A DNA stretch of 64,000 nt from Emydura subglobosa (taxonomy: Eukaryota > Chordata > Testudines > Chelidae), in assembly GCA_007922225.1 (NCBI GenBank), contig ML679960.1, forward strand, positions 6,302,844 to 6,366,843. The letters run 5' to 3'. The notes under the pieces were generated by a model, which was given only the letters and a program-made list of their open reading frames with translations, was not told where the DNA came from and searched no databases. Numbering within the stretch: the stretch's first letter is position 1; each line of letters starts with the position of its first letter. The position numbers were made by a program, and so were the translations under genes. Below, one piece after another: positions 13,036 through 23,840 of the stretch.

Positions 13036-13125
13036 AATATTTGCATGTAGAAAGCTTATTGGTTCATGCAAATTGAGTAGCTGATGTTTATGTGCAAACC
13101 CTGGGTTTTGCATGTGCAAATTATT
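13036..13125. promoter_or_regulatory. Cluster of POU octamer-like motifs
   Basis: Two exact octamers lie 27 bp apart in opposite orientation: ATTTGCAT at 13039-13046 and ATGCAAAT at 13066-13073. They are followed by 'tgtgcaaac' at 13091 and the near-palindrome TTTGCATGTGCAAA at 13107-13120, whose two halves are each one base off an octamer half. Octamers are bound by POU-domain factors such as OCT1, OCT4 and BRN family members. The local sequence is repeat-poor. Function is inferred from motif density, and no nearby gene indicates a target. Confidence 0.3.
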
Positions 13126-14817
13126 CATACCAGCAAAACTGTGAACTAACAAGCAGCAAAACTGAACTGTTAGTCCACTTTTAAGAATTCACCCTATTAT
13201 GTTTACTTATGTACATATAAAAAGATGAATGTATGAAGCACAAACAATAACATTTCACACACATGCAATGGAGAAAAAACAACAATCACTATTCTCAAAG
13301 ACCGTAGTATGTTATGTACTGCATATGCATCTGTAATGCTTGTCTGGTTTTACAGTAAACAATACCTTTTATATTACACTGTACAGGCATTAAATTCAGG
13401 GCCAGACTAAGGCAAGCTGGGGCCATAGACAAAACAATATGGAGTCCCTCTGTGGTTCCACCTTCATGACCCCACTCCCATATGAAATAGCAGTATCAGG
13501 GGATACACCACCTAGCCAGAGATGTGGACGCTGTAATGGAGAGACCCCCTTCTTCTCTTGGAAGTGGCAGCAGGGGCTTCTCTTCTCTTAAGGAGCGTAG
13601 AGAGCTCACACTATTTACCCCAGCAGCTGGGGTGTATCTGCTTGGGTGAATGATCCAGGTCTGCCTCACTCCTCTTCTCTAGCTATGCACAGTCTTCTGT
13701 TGGGTTGACATTAGTCTCCCAGAGCAGCTTGTCTTGGCGATAACATCCTATTGAGATTCACAGAGAAAGATATATATTTTCCGGAGCCATTTGTATCAGG
13801 CTGCCTGCAGCCTCAGGCAGATGTCCTCTGCATTGGTTACATGTAGGTTATGCTTTACAGCTTTTTTTTCAAATTTTCTCTGAAACCATGAGGGCTCGAA
13901 ATTTACTTTTCAGTGGTTACTACTCTCCCCCTTCTCCGTCCTCCTCCCCCCCCGCCCATTAAAGCCAAGATTAATGTAATCTCGACTCCAGGAGCTGGGG
14001 ACCTATGCAAAGAGTCTATGCCTAAATCTGATCCTGCTCAGGCTCTGTACAAAATGGCACATACTCAATGGAAAAAAAATGCAGGCCCAGAGAGAAAAAA
14101 GAAGAAGGAGGTTCATTGTGTGTGTTTTTTGGGGAAGAACTGCATATTAGAAAAAACTCGCTCTTTGTTGGGAAGAGACCTTAGGGCGCAGACATCATCC
14201 ATCAGTTTGTGACTTCTATAATTGATAACACATTGTGAGTTTTCTTCTCACTACTTGTACACAATTTTTGCTGTTTATATATCAATAATGAAAGTGCACA
14301 AAAACCTCTCATGGCAAATAAATAATTGTTTTTGTTTTCCTGGAGTCGACTTGGTCTGAAGCACTGTGCCTATCTAGGCAATGTTTCAACAAGCAATGCC
14401 ATTGCAGGCTCCATGCTGAGAATTGGCTCTAGTGTATTAAAACAAATATCCACACATTCTCCGCTCAATGCTTTTCACTCCTTCCTCCCCCGCCCCACTT
14501 ACAACAGTTCTTAATCTCATATTGGCGTTAGTTAAATAGGTCCTTATTAGGCAGAGCAAAAGCAGAACAATGTCTCTTTCTTTGTGGTTACTAGATAATC
14601 CCTTCATGAGCACCAAGAACCTAGACATATGAAAAATGCACCTCAAATCTTTTCACCAAGGTTGTTGGGGTGGTTTTTGCTTTCATTTTTTTTAACCTTC
14701 TCTCTAGAATGTGGAATTTCATTAATCTTGTATAAAACCTGAAGCTTTAAAATCAAAGCTTAAAAAATCAAAACTGAATAATCTTGTTACACTGTGGTTT
14801 GGTCTACAAAAGAAAAG

Positions 14818-15850
14818 AATAATAGAATCACAAAACTGTAAGGCTGGAAGGGACCTCAAGCAGTTGAGTCCAGCTCCCTGTGCTAGAGAAGGACCAAGCA
14901 AACCTAGACCATACCTGACAGGTGTCTGTCTAACCTGTTCTTAAAAACCTCCAGTGATGAGGATTCCATAGACTCACTTGGCAGCTGATTTCAGAGCTGA
15001 ACTACTCTTATAGTCAAACAGTTTTTCCTAATATCTAACCTAAATTTCCCTTGCTGCAGATTAAGCCCATTACTTCTTATTTTACTTTCAGTGGGCATGG
15101 AGAACAGTTGATCTCCCTTCTCTTTTTAATAGCCATTAACATATTTGAAGACTGTTATCAGGTTTCCCTCTCAGTCTTCTTTTCTGAAGACTAAATATAC
15201 CCAGGTTGTTTTAACCTTTCCTCATAGGTCAGGTTTCCTAAACTGTTTATCATTTGTGTTGCTGTCCTGTGGACTCTTTCCAGTTTGTCCATATTTTTCT
15301 TAAATTGTGGTACCCAGAATTGAACAAAGTACTCCAGCTGAGGCCTCACCTATGCTGAGCAGAGGAGAACAATTATCTCCCATAACTCACAAACAACACT
15401 TCTGTTAATACATCCCTGAATATTACCCTTTTTTTCTGAACCGTATCGCACTGTTGACTCATATTCAATTTGTGATATGCTATAACCCCCCAGATCCTTT
15501 TCAATAGTACTACCTCCTAGACAGTTATTCCCCGTTTTATACCTTTCATTTGATTTTTCCTTCCTAAGTGTAGTACTTAGCACTTATCTTTACTGAATGT
15601 CATCTTGTTGAATTCAGACCAGTTCTCCAATTTGTCAAGTTCCTTTTCAATGCTAACGTTGTCTTCCAAAGTGCTTGCCACACCTCCCAGCTTCATGTCA
15701 TCTGCAAATTTTCATTACCCAAGTCATTAATGAAAATATTGAATAGTACTAGAGCCAGGACTCCACTAGATATGCCCTCTTAGTTTGACAGTCAGACTTT
15801 GATAACTACTCTTTGAGTACGGTCTTTCAACCAGTTGTGCACCAGTTGTT
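14818..15850 (-). mobile_element. CR1 LINE, 5' truncated, degenerate
   Basis: This is a CR1 retrotransposon lying on the minus strand, with its 3' end at the left. The left edge has 'aatagaatcacaaaactg' and 'ggctggaagggacctc', the reverse complement of the CR1 terminus. Reading leftwards on the minus strand, the 77-residue frame at 15350-15583 contains KKGNIQGCINRS and EIIVLLCSA, matching the CR1 ORF2 segment that follows the RT catalytic region ('KKANGILGC...EVILLLYSA'). The copy ends near 15850 at 'accagttgttgc', which corresponds to the RT core. Multiple stops and frameshifts show it is old and inactive. Length is about 1.03 kb against roughly 4.5 kb for a full CR1. Confidence 0.85.
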
Positions 15851-15886
15851 GCAATGCTCAATGCTAAATGCTCAATGCTAAATTCT
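15851..15886. repeat. Short tandem repeat next to CR1
   Basis: The unit 'ctcaatgctaaat' occurs twice in immediate succession just beyond the broken 5' edge of the CR1 copy, preceded by a further partial 'gcaatg'. It is probably a local slippage product. There is no coding content. Confidence 0.6.
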
Positions 15887-15985
15887 AGAAATCTGTATTT
15901 AGCCATCTAAATAAAAATGATCATATTTTCAGAGATACAAAGTGCCTGTAGCTCATGAAAGCTTTGCATTCATGACCAGAGTACT

Positions 15986-16022
15986 TAAAAAAACAAAAAA
16001 ACAAAAAAACAAAAAAAAAAAC
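15986..16022 (+). repeat. A-rich microsatellite (A7C)n
   Basis: Three consecutive units of seven A plus C are followed by a longer A run. The structure resembles the decayed poly-A tail of a retroposed insertion, but no recognisable SINE or retropseudogene precedes it. 'tagctcatgaaagc' at 15951 resembles part of the dispersed repeat at the window start and may be its partner. Confidence 0.7.
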
Positions 16023-19000
16023 AGTCTAATTGTCATTGAATTTCCCTTCTGACTGGCAGCAATAAGGGCTAATGCTGCAGGTATAGATCCCAGTCATGCC
16101 CTTAATTAGTATAACCCTTTCTTATGGCAGGACATGATCTTATAAAAACTTTATCTTTCATTTTGGATTATTTTTTCCACTTCAACACAGCTCCTGACAG
16201 AAAAGTAGCCAGAAGCATGTAAAATTTATTGTTTAGTGAGGGTTAAATTGGTGATTAACTACAATATGAAGCTGTAAGAGAAAGGGTTCAAATTTCCTTG
16301 CTCATCACAATAGATAGAAGAGAGAGCAATAACAGATCAGAAGGGGAGGAATGGTAAATGCTGGAACAAATCTCTAATCTTCTATCCAGACTACCCTGTC
16401 ACCAATAGGAAAATGATGGTAGGGAAGAAAAGGAACAACAATAACAAAACCCTTCATGCCTCTGTACTTGTTGGGAACAGTGTGTGGGGGGGATATTATT
16501 AGATTTTTCTCTGGAATGAACTTGATTTTGGAGTAATAGTGAAAAATGGATTAACTTCAACAATATTTGTGTATTTTGACAGGAAAGGCTTAATTAAGAT
16601 GGGTGACCTGCCTTCAGTTACCTATATTGCTCAAAAGACTGAGAGAAACTGTACACACCTGCAGCCACTCCACGTTGCAACAGCCTGGCCATCCCTTATT
16701 TTAAAACATATTGGTTGGAATTAGCATCATGTCTTTCTGTTCTGATTCATCATCACTCATTTTTCAGCCTACAGTCGAGTTAAAACGATGACAGAAAAGT
16801 TAAGCAGGAAATGAAATAGCAATAAATGTGTGCTGATTAGGGCCAAGATGATAAAGAAAGATGGCAATTATGTTTGTGTGCTATCCACCTAGTCTTTGCA
16901 TTTTGGGAGCTTTTAAAAAAAATCAAAATAAACGTATTTTTTTCATTTTCCTAATTAAAAAAAATAAATTCATTAAAGCAGAAAAGTTGAGAATAGGTGT
17001 GTCAAATCAAATAATTTGATTTTCACATCACACTGACAGAATATTACCAATGTTGTGGGGTGCCTAGAAAGCACAAAGCCATAGCTCATGGCTTCTTCCT
17101 GTGTAGGAAAACAAGGGAAGGGGGAGTGCTTCTTGTCAGCTCCACAGCATCAGTCATCATCTAGCCCATAATGTTGTTGGTAGGGAGGGAAGAGAAGAGA
17201 ACTATTCTCTCTTTTCTGCCCCTCCCCAGCTCTGCAATGTACAGGTGAGGCACATGACGCAGCAACATTCAGTGACATACAGAAAATATAAGCTCTTTTT
17301 GGCCCAATTCTGCACCACCAATGTCAATAGGAGCCTTAACAATTACTTAAATGTGGACTGAATTGGATCCGTACTTTACAAAAAGTCTGGTCACGTGTTC
17401 ATCTGGCACAAAATATGTGCTACTGTCTTTTGTCCCTTCTCAGAGTAAAAACACGCTTAAAAAGTTATGGACAGTTTGTACTGTCCCTTGGATAAAGTAT
17501 AAATAAATGCTTTCCTGACAAACGTCTAAAATAAAACTTCCCATTTATCATCCATAACATTGTAAAAAGATGATTTAATAGACTGGAGAAAAGCTTCTTT
17601 ATTAGCTAGTTTTCTGAAGGGATTATTGTCATGGAACCAGAGCCAGAAAATAATGTTGTAGATACTGAGCAGTAAATAATCTGATTTTCTGATAAAGGTA
17701 TTCCATTTTTGTGTATAAAAGGGAGCTACATATTGCATTAGAGTGATATCAAAGCCAATAGTTTAGTACCCATGCGAGAGAGACAGGTGGCAAATATTCG
17801 AGACAAGCTAAATTACTTTGGTAATTTAAGTAAATTAAAGTAAAGACTTTGGTAATTGCTCTTTCTAAAATCAGGATTATGAGTGAGAATCCAGTCCTCA
17901 GCCTTCCTATTAATTGAGGTATTGATTGTTTTAATCCTTTCTTATAGAAGTCCTACATATTAAACAATGCAGTAAACAAATAGAAGATTCCTAGATAACT
18001 TAATTTATGGAATATGACACTTGTTTACATATTGAGAAGAAAAAAATATTGGTCCAGTTCAATAGAATATTCCAACTGGTTCATGTCACCGGAATGGTGC
18101 AAAGCAGCTAGAGCATATTGAGGAATCTGGACACCCAATTTTATTTCCAAGACATTCAAACCAAAAAATGCAGTACGCCTTATTATACCATAGTGTTTAA
18201 AGTAAATGGGAAATACTGTTAAGTGACATTTAATTTTAATGTTGAGTCTTTTGAAACTTAATTTTAAGAGCACGACTTTGTCCTGTTGTTTTTCCAAAGG
18301 CAATAGAAAGTTTCTCAGACCTCGTGTCACATATTGTAGGACTTGTCTGTGTTTTAAAACTCCAGATTGTCCAGCTCTTTTGGAGGGACTTTAGGATTAT
18401 AAAAGTTGTGTCAGAACTGATGGTAGGGAATCCATATGGCCATGCTGCCAGTAGTCTACAGCAATACTGCTTCACTATTGGTCAGACTCAAAAAAACAAA
18501 AATAGGATATTTATCCTCAATCCTGCTATTTATTGTATGCAGGTAGACAGCTGTATCCAAGTGGAATCAGTGGAGTCAGTGTGACATCAGTGGAGTCCTG
18601 CATGGGGGCAGCAGTATATTTGTGCACAAAAAGTAGCTGATGAAGGTTTTAGACAACTAAATAATATTAGCTCCATGTCTACAGTACTGCGTTGCCTGCT
18701 ATTCCACCCTCTGTCTCCCCCCCACCACACACCTCTGTATAGGGATTACCGCAAAATCTGAGGTAGTAATATTTATCTATTAAAAGTCAAAGAGTCAAGG
18801 TTTAAGGTCTGACACTATACACATTCAATAGACATTAGAAAGAAAAATACAACATTAGCTACACTTGTACATGAGCTAAAAGACAGGCTGCATTTTAGGC
18901 CAGTGCTGGCACTAATTTATGATTCTAGGCAACAATTTTCTTGAGAGGAGTTGTATAATCATAGGTGAGCAGGAGCTTAGCTTGAGTGGACTACCAGCAC

Positions 19001-19448
19001 AGTATGTAATTATTTTAACCAGTTAAATAATACAGCTGATGTATTCTTAATCAGTATTTCTGTTCCTGGTTTTAGGCACAATCAGGTCCAAATTTTGATA
19101 TCCTTTACTCACATAGAACAGTAGCTTACTCCTTGAGGAGTTCATTTGACATAAGAGGGACTATTTGAGGAGTAAGAAGCTACTCAATGAGAATAAGGGT
19201 ACCAGGATCTCGTCCTCAGTTATTAGTAATTTATTTATAATAAATACCTGGCATTTCTCCTTGTATGTGACAGATAATCAGTTCTTAATGATTTTGACAG
19301 GGCCCAGGTGGGTGCACAGAGGCAGTGACTATCATGATCTCTATGGCACCACTCATAAAAGAACTTTAAAGGTATAAAAGGGGCTAAATTGTGAGAACAC
19401 TGACCAAAGCAAAAAATTAGACACAGTTTAGTGTTTAACTTTCCTAAA
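16023..19448. other. Anonymous AT-rich stretch, no gene seen
   Basis: Overlapping frames of at most 101 codons occur around 18025-18584 on both strands, but they match nothing I recognise. 17299-17362 is a decayed palindromic repeat ('ggcccaattctgcaccacc', 'aatgtcaataggagcc'). At 18560-18598 'cagtggagtc' is repeated in a small tandem array. No transposon ends were identified elsewhere in the interval. Confidence 0.45.
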
Positions 19449-19491
19449 ATCATAAAATCATAGAAGATAGGGTTGGAAGGGACCTCAGGAG
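19449..19491 (-). mobile_element. Minimal CR1 3' tip (about 43 bp)
   Basis: The sequence 'atcataaaatcatagaag' followed by 'ggttggaagggacctcagg' is the reverse complement of the last few dozen bases of CR1, including two decayed copies of the 8-bp terminal repeat. Nothing of the CR1 body follows, since the sequence becomes unrelated after 'gacctcaggag'. This is an extreme 5' truncation, where reverse transcription stopped almost immediately. The insertion is in minus orientation. Confidence 0.75.
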
Positions 19492-20199
19492 TGACATGCA
19501 GTATCCAAAAGGCGCTCGCATGAAAAATAAAGGAAAATTATACCTTGCTTACACTCTCTGGTTGAGTTGGTAGCTTTCAAGGTCATTATTATCTGGCAAG
19601 AACTCTTCCTTCCATTTTAAACTTTCAGTGAATCTTGGAATTATATGTGCTATGCCAATCATTCTCAACATCTGCCTTTCAATCAACTTCAAAATACCCA
19701 GGTTTTTTTTGTCTGTCTAATTTTTATGTCACTTTCAGAAATCATTTATGAATCTCTGGCATTACCAGTACAGTATAACTTAAAAGTATTTAAGAAACAC
19801 ACTATAAAAGGTCAGACAACAATAGATAGAAGGTGGTTTAATAAGGATAATTTTCATATATGTAAGGGATCCAGAAGACTTTTGCAAAGAAAAAAATAGA
19901 AACTGGTACTGTAGTACAACCATTATGGATTCAAAATAATCATTACACAACCTTGGACATTAGAACCTGCTCAGAAAGAAATTCGAGTAGGGCAATTAAG
20001 TTTCACTCCTACTCTATTCAAAAGATGCCTTTGGTTCAACAAGAGAGTAACAGGTATTCTGTTACATCCAGAGGATTGTATCTCTAATAGTTCATCAGCC
20101 TCCGTTCCCTATATATTATAGTTCTGAGTATTGTACTCATTACTTGACAGACAGACACAGACAGTTAGTACTGCAGGGTAGTCTCAGTGACAGAGGGAG

Positions 20200-20890
20200 G
20201 AACACTATTGTAGCCTATAGGCATAAGAAAGTAAAATATAGTTATGAATTAAGGCAGTAATACAAAAGCTTACATGCCTTAAGCCTGAAAAGACAATAGC
20301 CCAGCCAAACTTACTAAGGCCCAAAGCCTAAAGACTTGATATAAGTAACTAATATACAAACAACTCTATATCACATGCTGTCACAAGATAGTGTTGTTAT
20401 ATGTAGGTGTTGCTAAGCTACTGACAAATAACCACAAGATGACAGTTTATACCAGTTTTTAGATTTAGTTTATCTTAGGAACGTCAGCAGATGTCCAACT
20501 ACAAGAATGCCAGGGTAACATATTGAAGTATATGCTAATAAATTTAAGGTAAAAGAACGAGTAACCTATGGGAGAGGGCATCCAGCATACGAGGTTGAGG
20601 AAATACATATAAGGAAAAGGGACTGAAATCCCTGCTGGGTATGCATTAGGCATAGTGGACATCAGCATAACACACTATAAAAGCTGTAACTCCAACCTGT
20701 GCACCCCGGGGGACACAGGATGATGTCTACGTTGCTGGGTTCGACTGTTTATGCTTTTGCTAACTGTGTTAATAAAAATATCACAAGGAAAGAAAGCCTT
20801 TCCTAAGTGGAATTGGTTCCCTCATACACACAGGGGTCTTCGTAATAATTCTAATATTTCTGGGTCTAAACTTCCCTCTAGCAAGTGCCT
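20200..20890 (+). mobile_element. Probable solo LTR of an endogenous retrovirus
   Basis: The segment has the signal order of a retroviral LTR. TATAAAAG is at 20676-20683 and the polyadenylation signal AATAAA is at 20771-20776, 95 bp downstream. Between them lies a GC-richer R-like stretch ('caccccgggggacacagg'). Upstream is a few hundred base pairs of U3-like sequence, and downstream is a possible U5. I could not find convincing TG...CA ends or a target duplication, so both boundaries are approximate. No gag, pol or env sequence flanks it, which is why I call it solo. It could instead be a host promoter fragment, but no gene follows. Confidence 0.45.
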
Positions 20891-23462
20891 TGTTTTCAAT
20901 GATGGGGGGGGAGAATACTATTTGAAAAGTTATAAAAGTATGTATCCTTAGAAGAGAAATTTGGCCACAAGGTGTTAATTCAATTCAAGTTATAAAGTTG
21001 TATCCATAAAGAGCGATTTGACACTTCCTTTTTCATGGAAAAAAGCTGTGTGTGCCTGAAATGCATGAAGAGGTTTCATTAAAGTCACAATCATAACTGG
21101 GATAATATAGGTGAAAGAATATGAGTGCAAAGCACTATGATTTTTATAATTCTGTAGTACAATCACTGTGCATTTTCTATAGGTAGTGCTATATTAAGTG
21201 CTACATATATGTTCTTCTTATATGAATAATGCCAGTGGGCTAGATTCTGCAAGATACTGAAAGCCTTGAATCTATGTATATAAGTTGAGAGCACAAGCAC
21301 TTTTCAAGAGCAGACTCTGTCACCTGGATCCTACAAATATTTACATGCATGTTTTAACTTTATGCATATGTGTAGTACCATTGAAACAGGACTGCTCACA
21401 CATATGAAGTTAAACATATGCATATAGGTTTGCAGGATCTGGCCCTGCACTTGTTAGCACTAGTTCAAAAGAAATGGACTGAGTAGTCTACCTGAAGGAC
21501 ATCATTTTCAGTTCCATTACACATACATATATTCATACAGTGTAAATAGCAGCTAATATTAGTTGACTAAGGTGTAAAATTTTGCATTGTCTGCAATTTA
21601 AGAGGCTAATTTTCATCTCTCACCTCATCAGCAAAAACATAATGTTATTGGGAGAAAAGTGACTCACTGAAACATAAGGCAGGTTTGCATGTTAACACCA
21701 ATAAAGACTGCCATTGATCTGCTGTGCAGCTTCCACCATCTTCAATGGGAGATACACATACGATGTTGCTACAGCAATTGGTTCATTTTATATTATTTGT
21801 TAAGATACTACAGTTGAATATGACGTCTGCTGACTGTGTTTGAAATGGCATCCACAGTAATAAATAATACTGTGCTTCTGGGTCAGGAAAAAGGGTTTGG
21901 AGGCAGAAAATTGGTTTAGTCTTTATATTACTGAACTAATATTCATTTGTGAAGGGCTCTACAAGTATTGATGTAGTTACATTGCTTAGCTGCATGAAAA
22001 TTTAAAAAATCCAAATCGTACTTGTGTTTTCTTTGTAAGATTATTAAATACATTGCCTACCTAAAGGGCATGAAGCTGTTGTAGCCAGAAGGATGACAAA
22101 GAGCCTACCTTCAATGGCACCTCATCTTGAATTTAGAGACCCATTATAAAAAAAAAAGGTGAGAGGAATTTGATACCTTACCTAAGCTAATTACACTGAA
22201 ATGTTTTGTGTGACAATGTATTTTGATAATCTACACTGTAGTTAAAAATTAAACTTAAAATAAATATTTAACTCATTTGCACATGCAGAAAAAAAGGAAC
22301 AAGGAAGGAAAGTAGACTACACAGATTTTTATCCTGTATGAAGCGATATTACTTTAGAGTCCGGGTTTTCTGACTCCCACTATTCAAGCACTGTTTTTCA
22401 GTGTTGACATAATGTCCCTGGTGCTCACTTTTAGGACAGGTAGGCATATACCCTAAGGCTTATTAGGGATGATGGAGCAGCACTGTTGTGACCCAACCAC
22501 AAAATAAACAAGTTTTTTATTAGCTCTTTTTAAAAATGTTAATGCTCCAAATTCCTTCTGTGAGCTTCTTTCATGGCAACTTTTGTCTCCGCTGCATGCC
22601 AGTGCCACTACTGGAAAGATAATTCATTTTTAGAAAGTTGTATAATTGCTCTCTGAGAAAACAATTTCCAGTCCAAACCTACTTTTTCACTAAGAGTTTT
22701 GTTTACAATGGAGGGCACGTGGGGGCTGTAAAACTTGCCTTGTATAACTAAGAACCCAATGCTGTGAGATGCTGAATAATCTTGCCCCCTATTGGCTCAA
22801 AAATTCTAGGGTTGTAAAAACATATAAGTCAAAAATGAAGAGAAGGGTCAAATAAAACCCTAAACCAGAACCTCTGAGATCCTCACAGCTTTACTTCTAT
22901 ATTTAAAACTTACCAATACTTTCGCATTTAGCCTTCAGTGGGAATTGAGAGACCTCAGCACCTCCTCAGTGTTGCTCAAACCATCATAGGTTCAAGTCCT
23001 AAATAAGGACCAGTTAATTCACTCCTGTGGTAAAACATACAAAAAGGAACTTTGGTGAGGAAAGCTCCATGAGATCTCCTTCTGGAGATCACCCTGCATC
23101 ATCCTCTGTTGGTGACAAGGTTTGTCATTCCTGTAGAAAAAGACACAAGGCCTGCCCACAAACAGGCAGATCACAGGGCATAGGAGGGTAGGGCCAATCA
23201 CTCAAAGTCATTTGCCCCTGGCTCCATCTCCAACCCCAATCTTACTATTACTCTGGCTGTGATGTTTCTTGGAGCTCTGGAAGAAGTCTCTGAGGAACGT
23301 CCCTGTGGAAAATGAATACAAACTGTGATTGTATTACTGTCTTTGAAAATTCTGCACAGGACCAGAGGAAAAAATATGTGAATCTCCAGCCCCTGCCCTA
23401 TCCCTACTCTTTTCCATGCCACCCAGCCTCGATCCCCTACAATTGTGTGAACTCTGTAGATT
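20891..23462. other. Anonymous interval with palindromic repeats
   Basis: No gene was recognised. The only clear element is the palindrome at 21323-21444 (separate entry). Shorter decayed pieces of related reptile palindromes occur near 22760-22800 ('caatgctgtgagatgctg') and 22930-22976 ('cagtgggaattgagag', 'ctcagcacctcc'). Short minus-strand frames at 23019-23422 show no recognisable domain. Confidence 0.45.
21323..21444. repeat. Palindromic MITE-like element
   Basis: The left arm begins 'cctggatcctacaaata' and the right arm ends 'gtttgcaggatctgg'. The arms pair imperfectly over roughly 45 bp, including 'ctttatgcatatgtg' against 'cacatatgaagttaaac', around a centre with 'accattgaaacagg'. 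I recognise the arrangement as a common reptile palindrome built on a CCATTGACTTCAATGG-type core. It is non-coding. Confidence 0.6.
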
Positions 23463-23694
23463 ATGGATCCATCAGTGGCTATTAGCCAAGATGGTCAGAG
23501 ACGTAACCCCATGCTCTGTGTGTCCCTAAACCTCTGACTGCTAGAAGCTGGGAGTGGATGTCTGGGGATGGATCACTCAATAATTATCCTGTTCTGTTAA
23601 CACCCTCTGAAGCATGTGGCACTGACAATTATCAGAAGTCAGGATAGTGGGCTAGATGGACCATTGATCTGACCTAGTATGGGCATTCTTATGG
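23463..23694 (+). mobile_element. CR1 LINE 3' UTR fragment
   Basis: This is the 3' tail of a CR1 copy in plus orientation. It contains 'ggctattagccaagatgg', 'agaagctgggagtgg', 'atggatcactcaataatta', 'ctgttctgtt' and the terminal 'ctgacctagtatgggc' and 'attcttatg'. The subfamily differs from the larger CR1 that follows at 23841. The last 47 bp are an inverted partner of 23786-23832. It is about 230 bp long and lies entirely in the untranslated region. Confidence 0.85.
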
Positions 23695-23777
23695 AAGACA
23701 GTGCAACTGAAGTGACTGAATTCAATGCATGGAGGGACCCCTCCATGTGTGGAGACAAGTATTTGTAGTTTAATTAA

Positions 23778-23840
23778 CATAAGAACATAAGAATGGCCAT
23801 ACTGGGTCAGACCAACAGTCCATCTAGCCCACTGATGGCA
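23778..23840 (-). mobile_element. CR1 3' tip in inverted orientation
   Basis: The sequence 'cataagaatggccatactgg' continuing to 'gtccatctagcccac' is the reverse complement of the CR1 tail ending at 23694, but is a separate and slightly different copy (5 mismatches in 47 bp by eye). It is only about 60 bp long and is abutted directly by the plus-strand CR1 body starting near 23841. Confidence 0.8.

Larger units (their letters stand above)
9227..14817. other. Long interval without genes; repeat-poor centre
   Basis: From 9230 to 9660 the DNA is GC-richer, with overlapping short frames on both strands (9237-9557 minus, 9361-9561 plus), neither resembling a known protein. The middle, roughly 11600-13150, lacks recognisable transposons and has even composition, which fits conserved non-coding DNA (see separate entries). 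13917-13960 is a pyrimidine-rich tract with a run of nine C. The remainder is AT-rich, and no exon with recognisable coding content was found. Confidence 0.4.
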
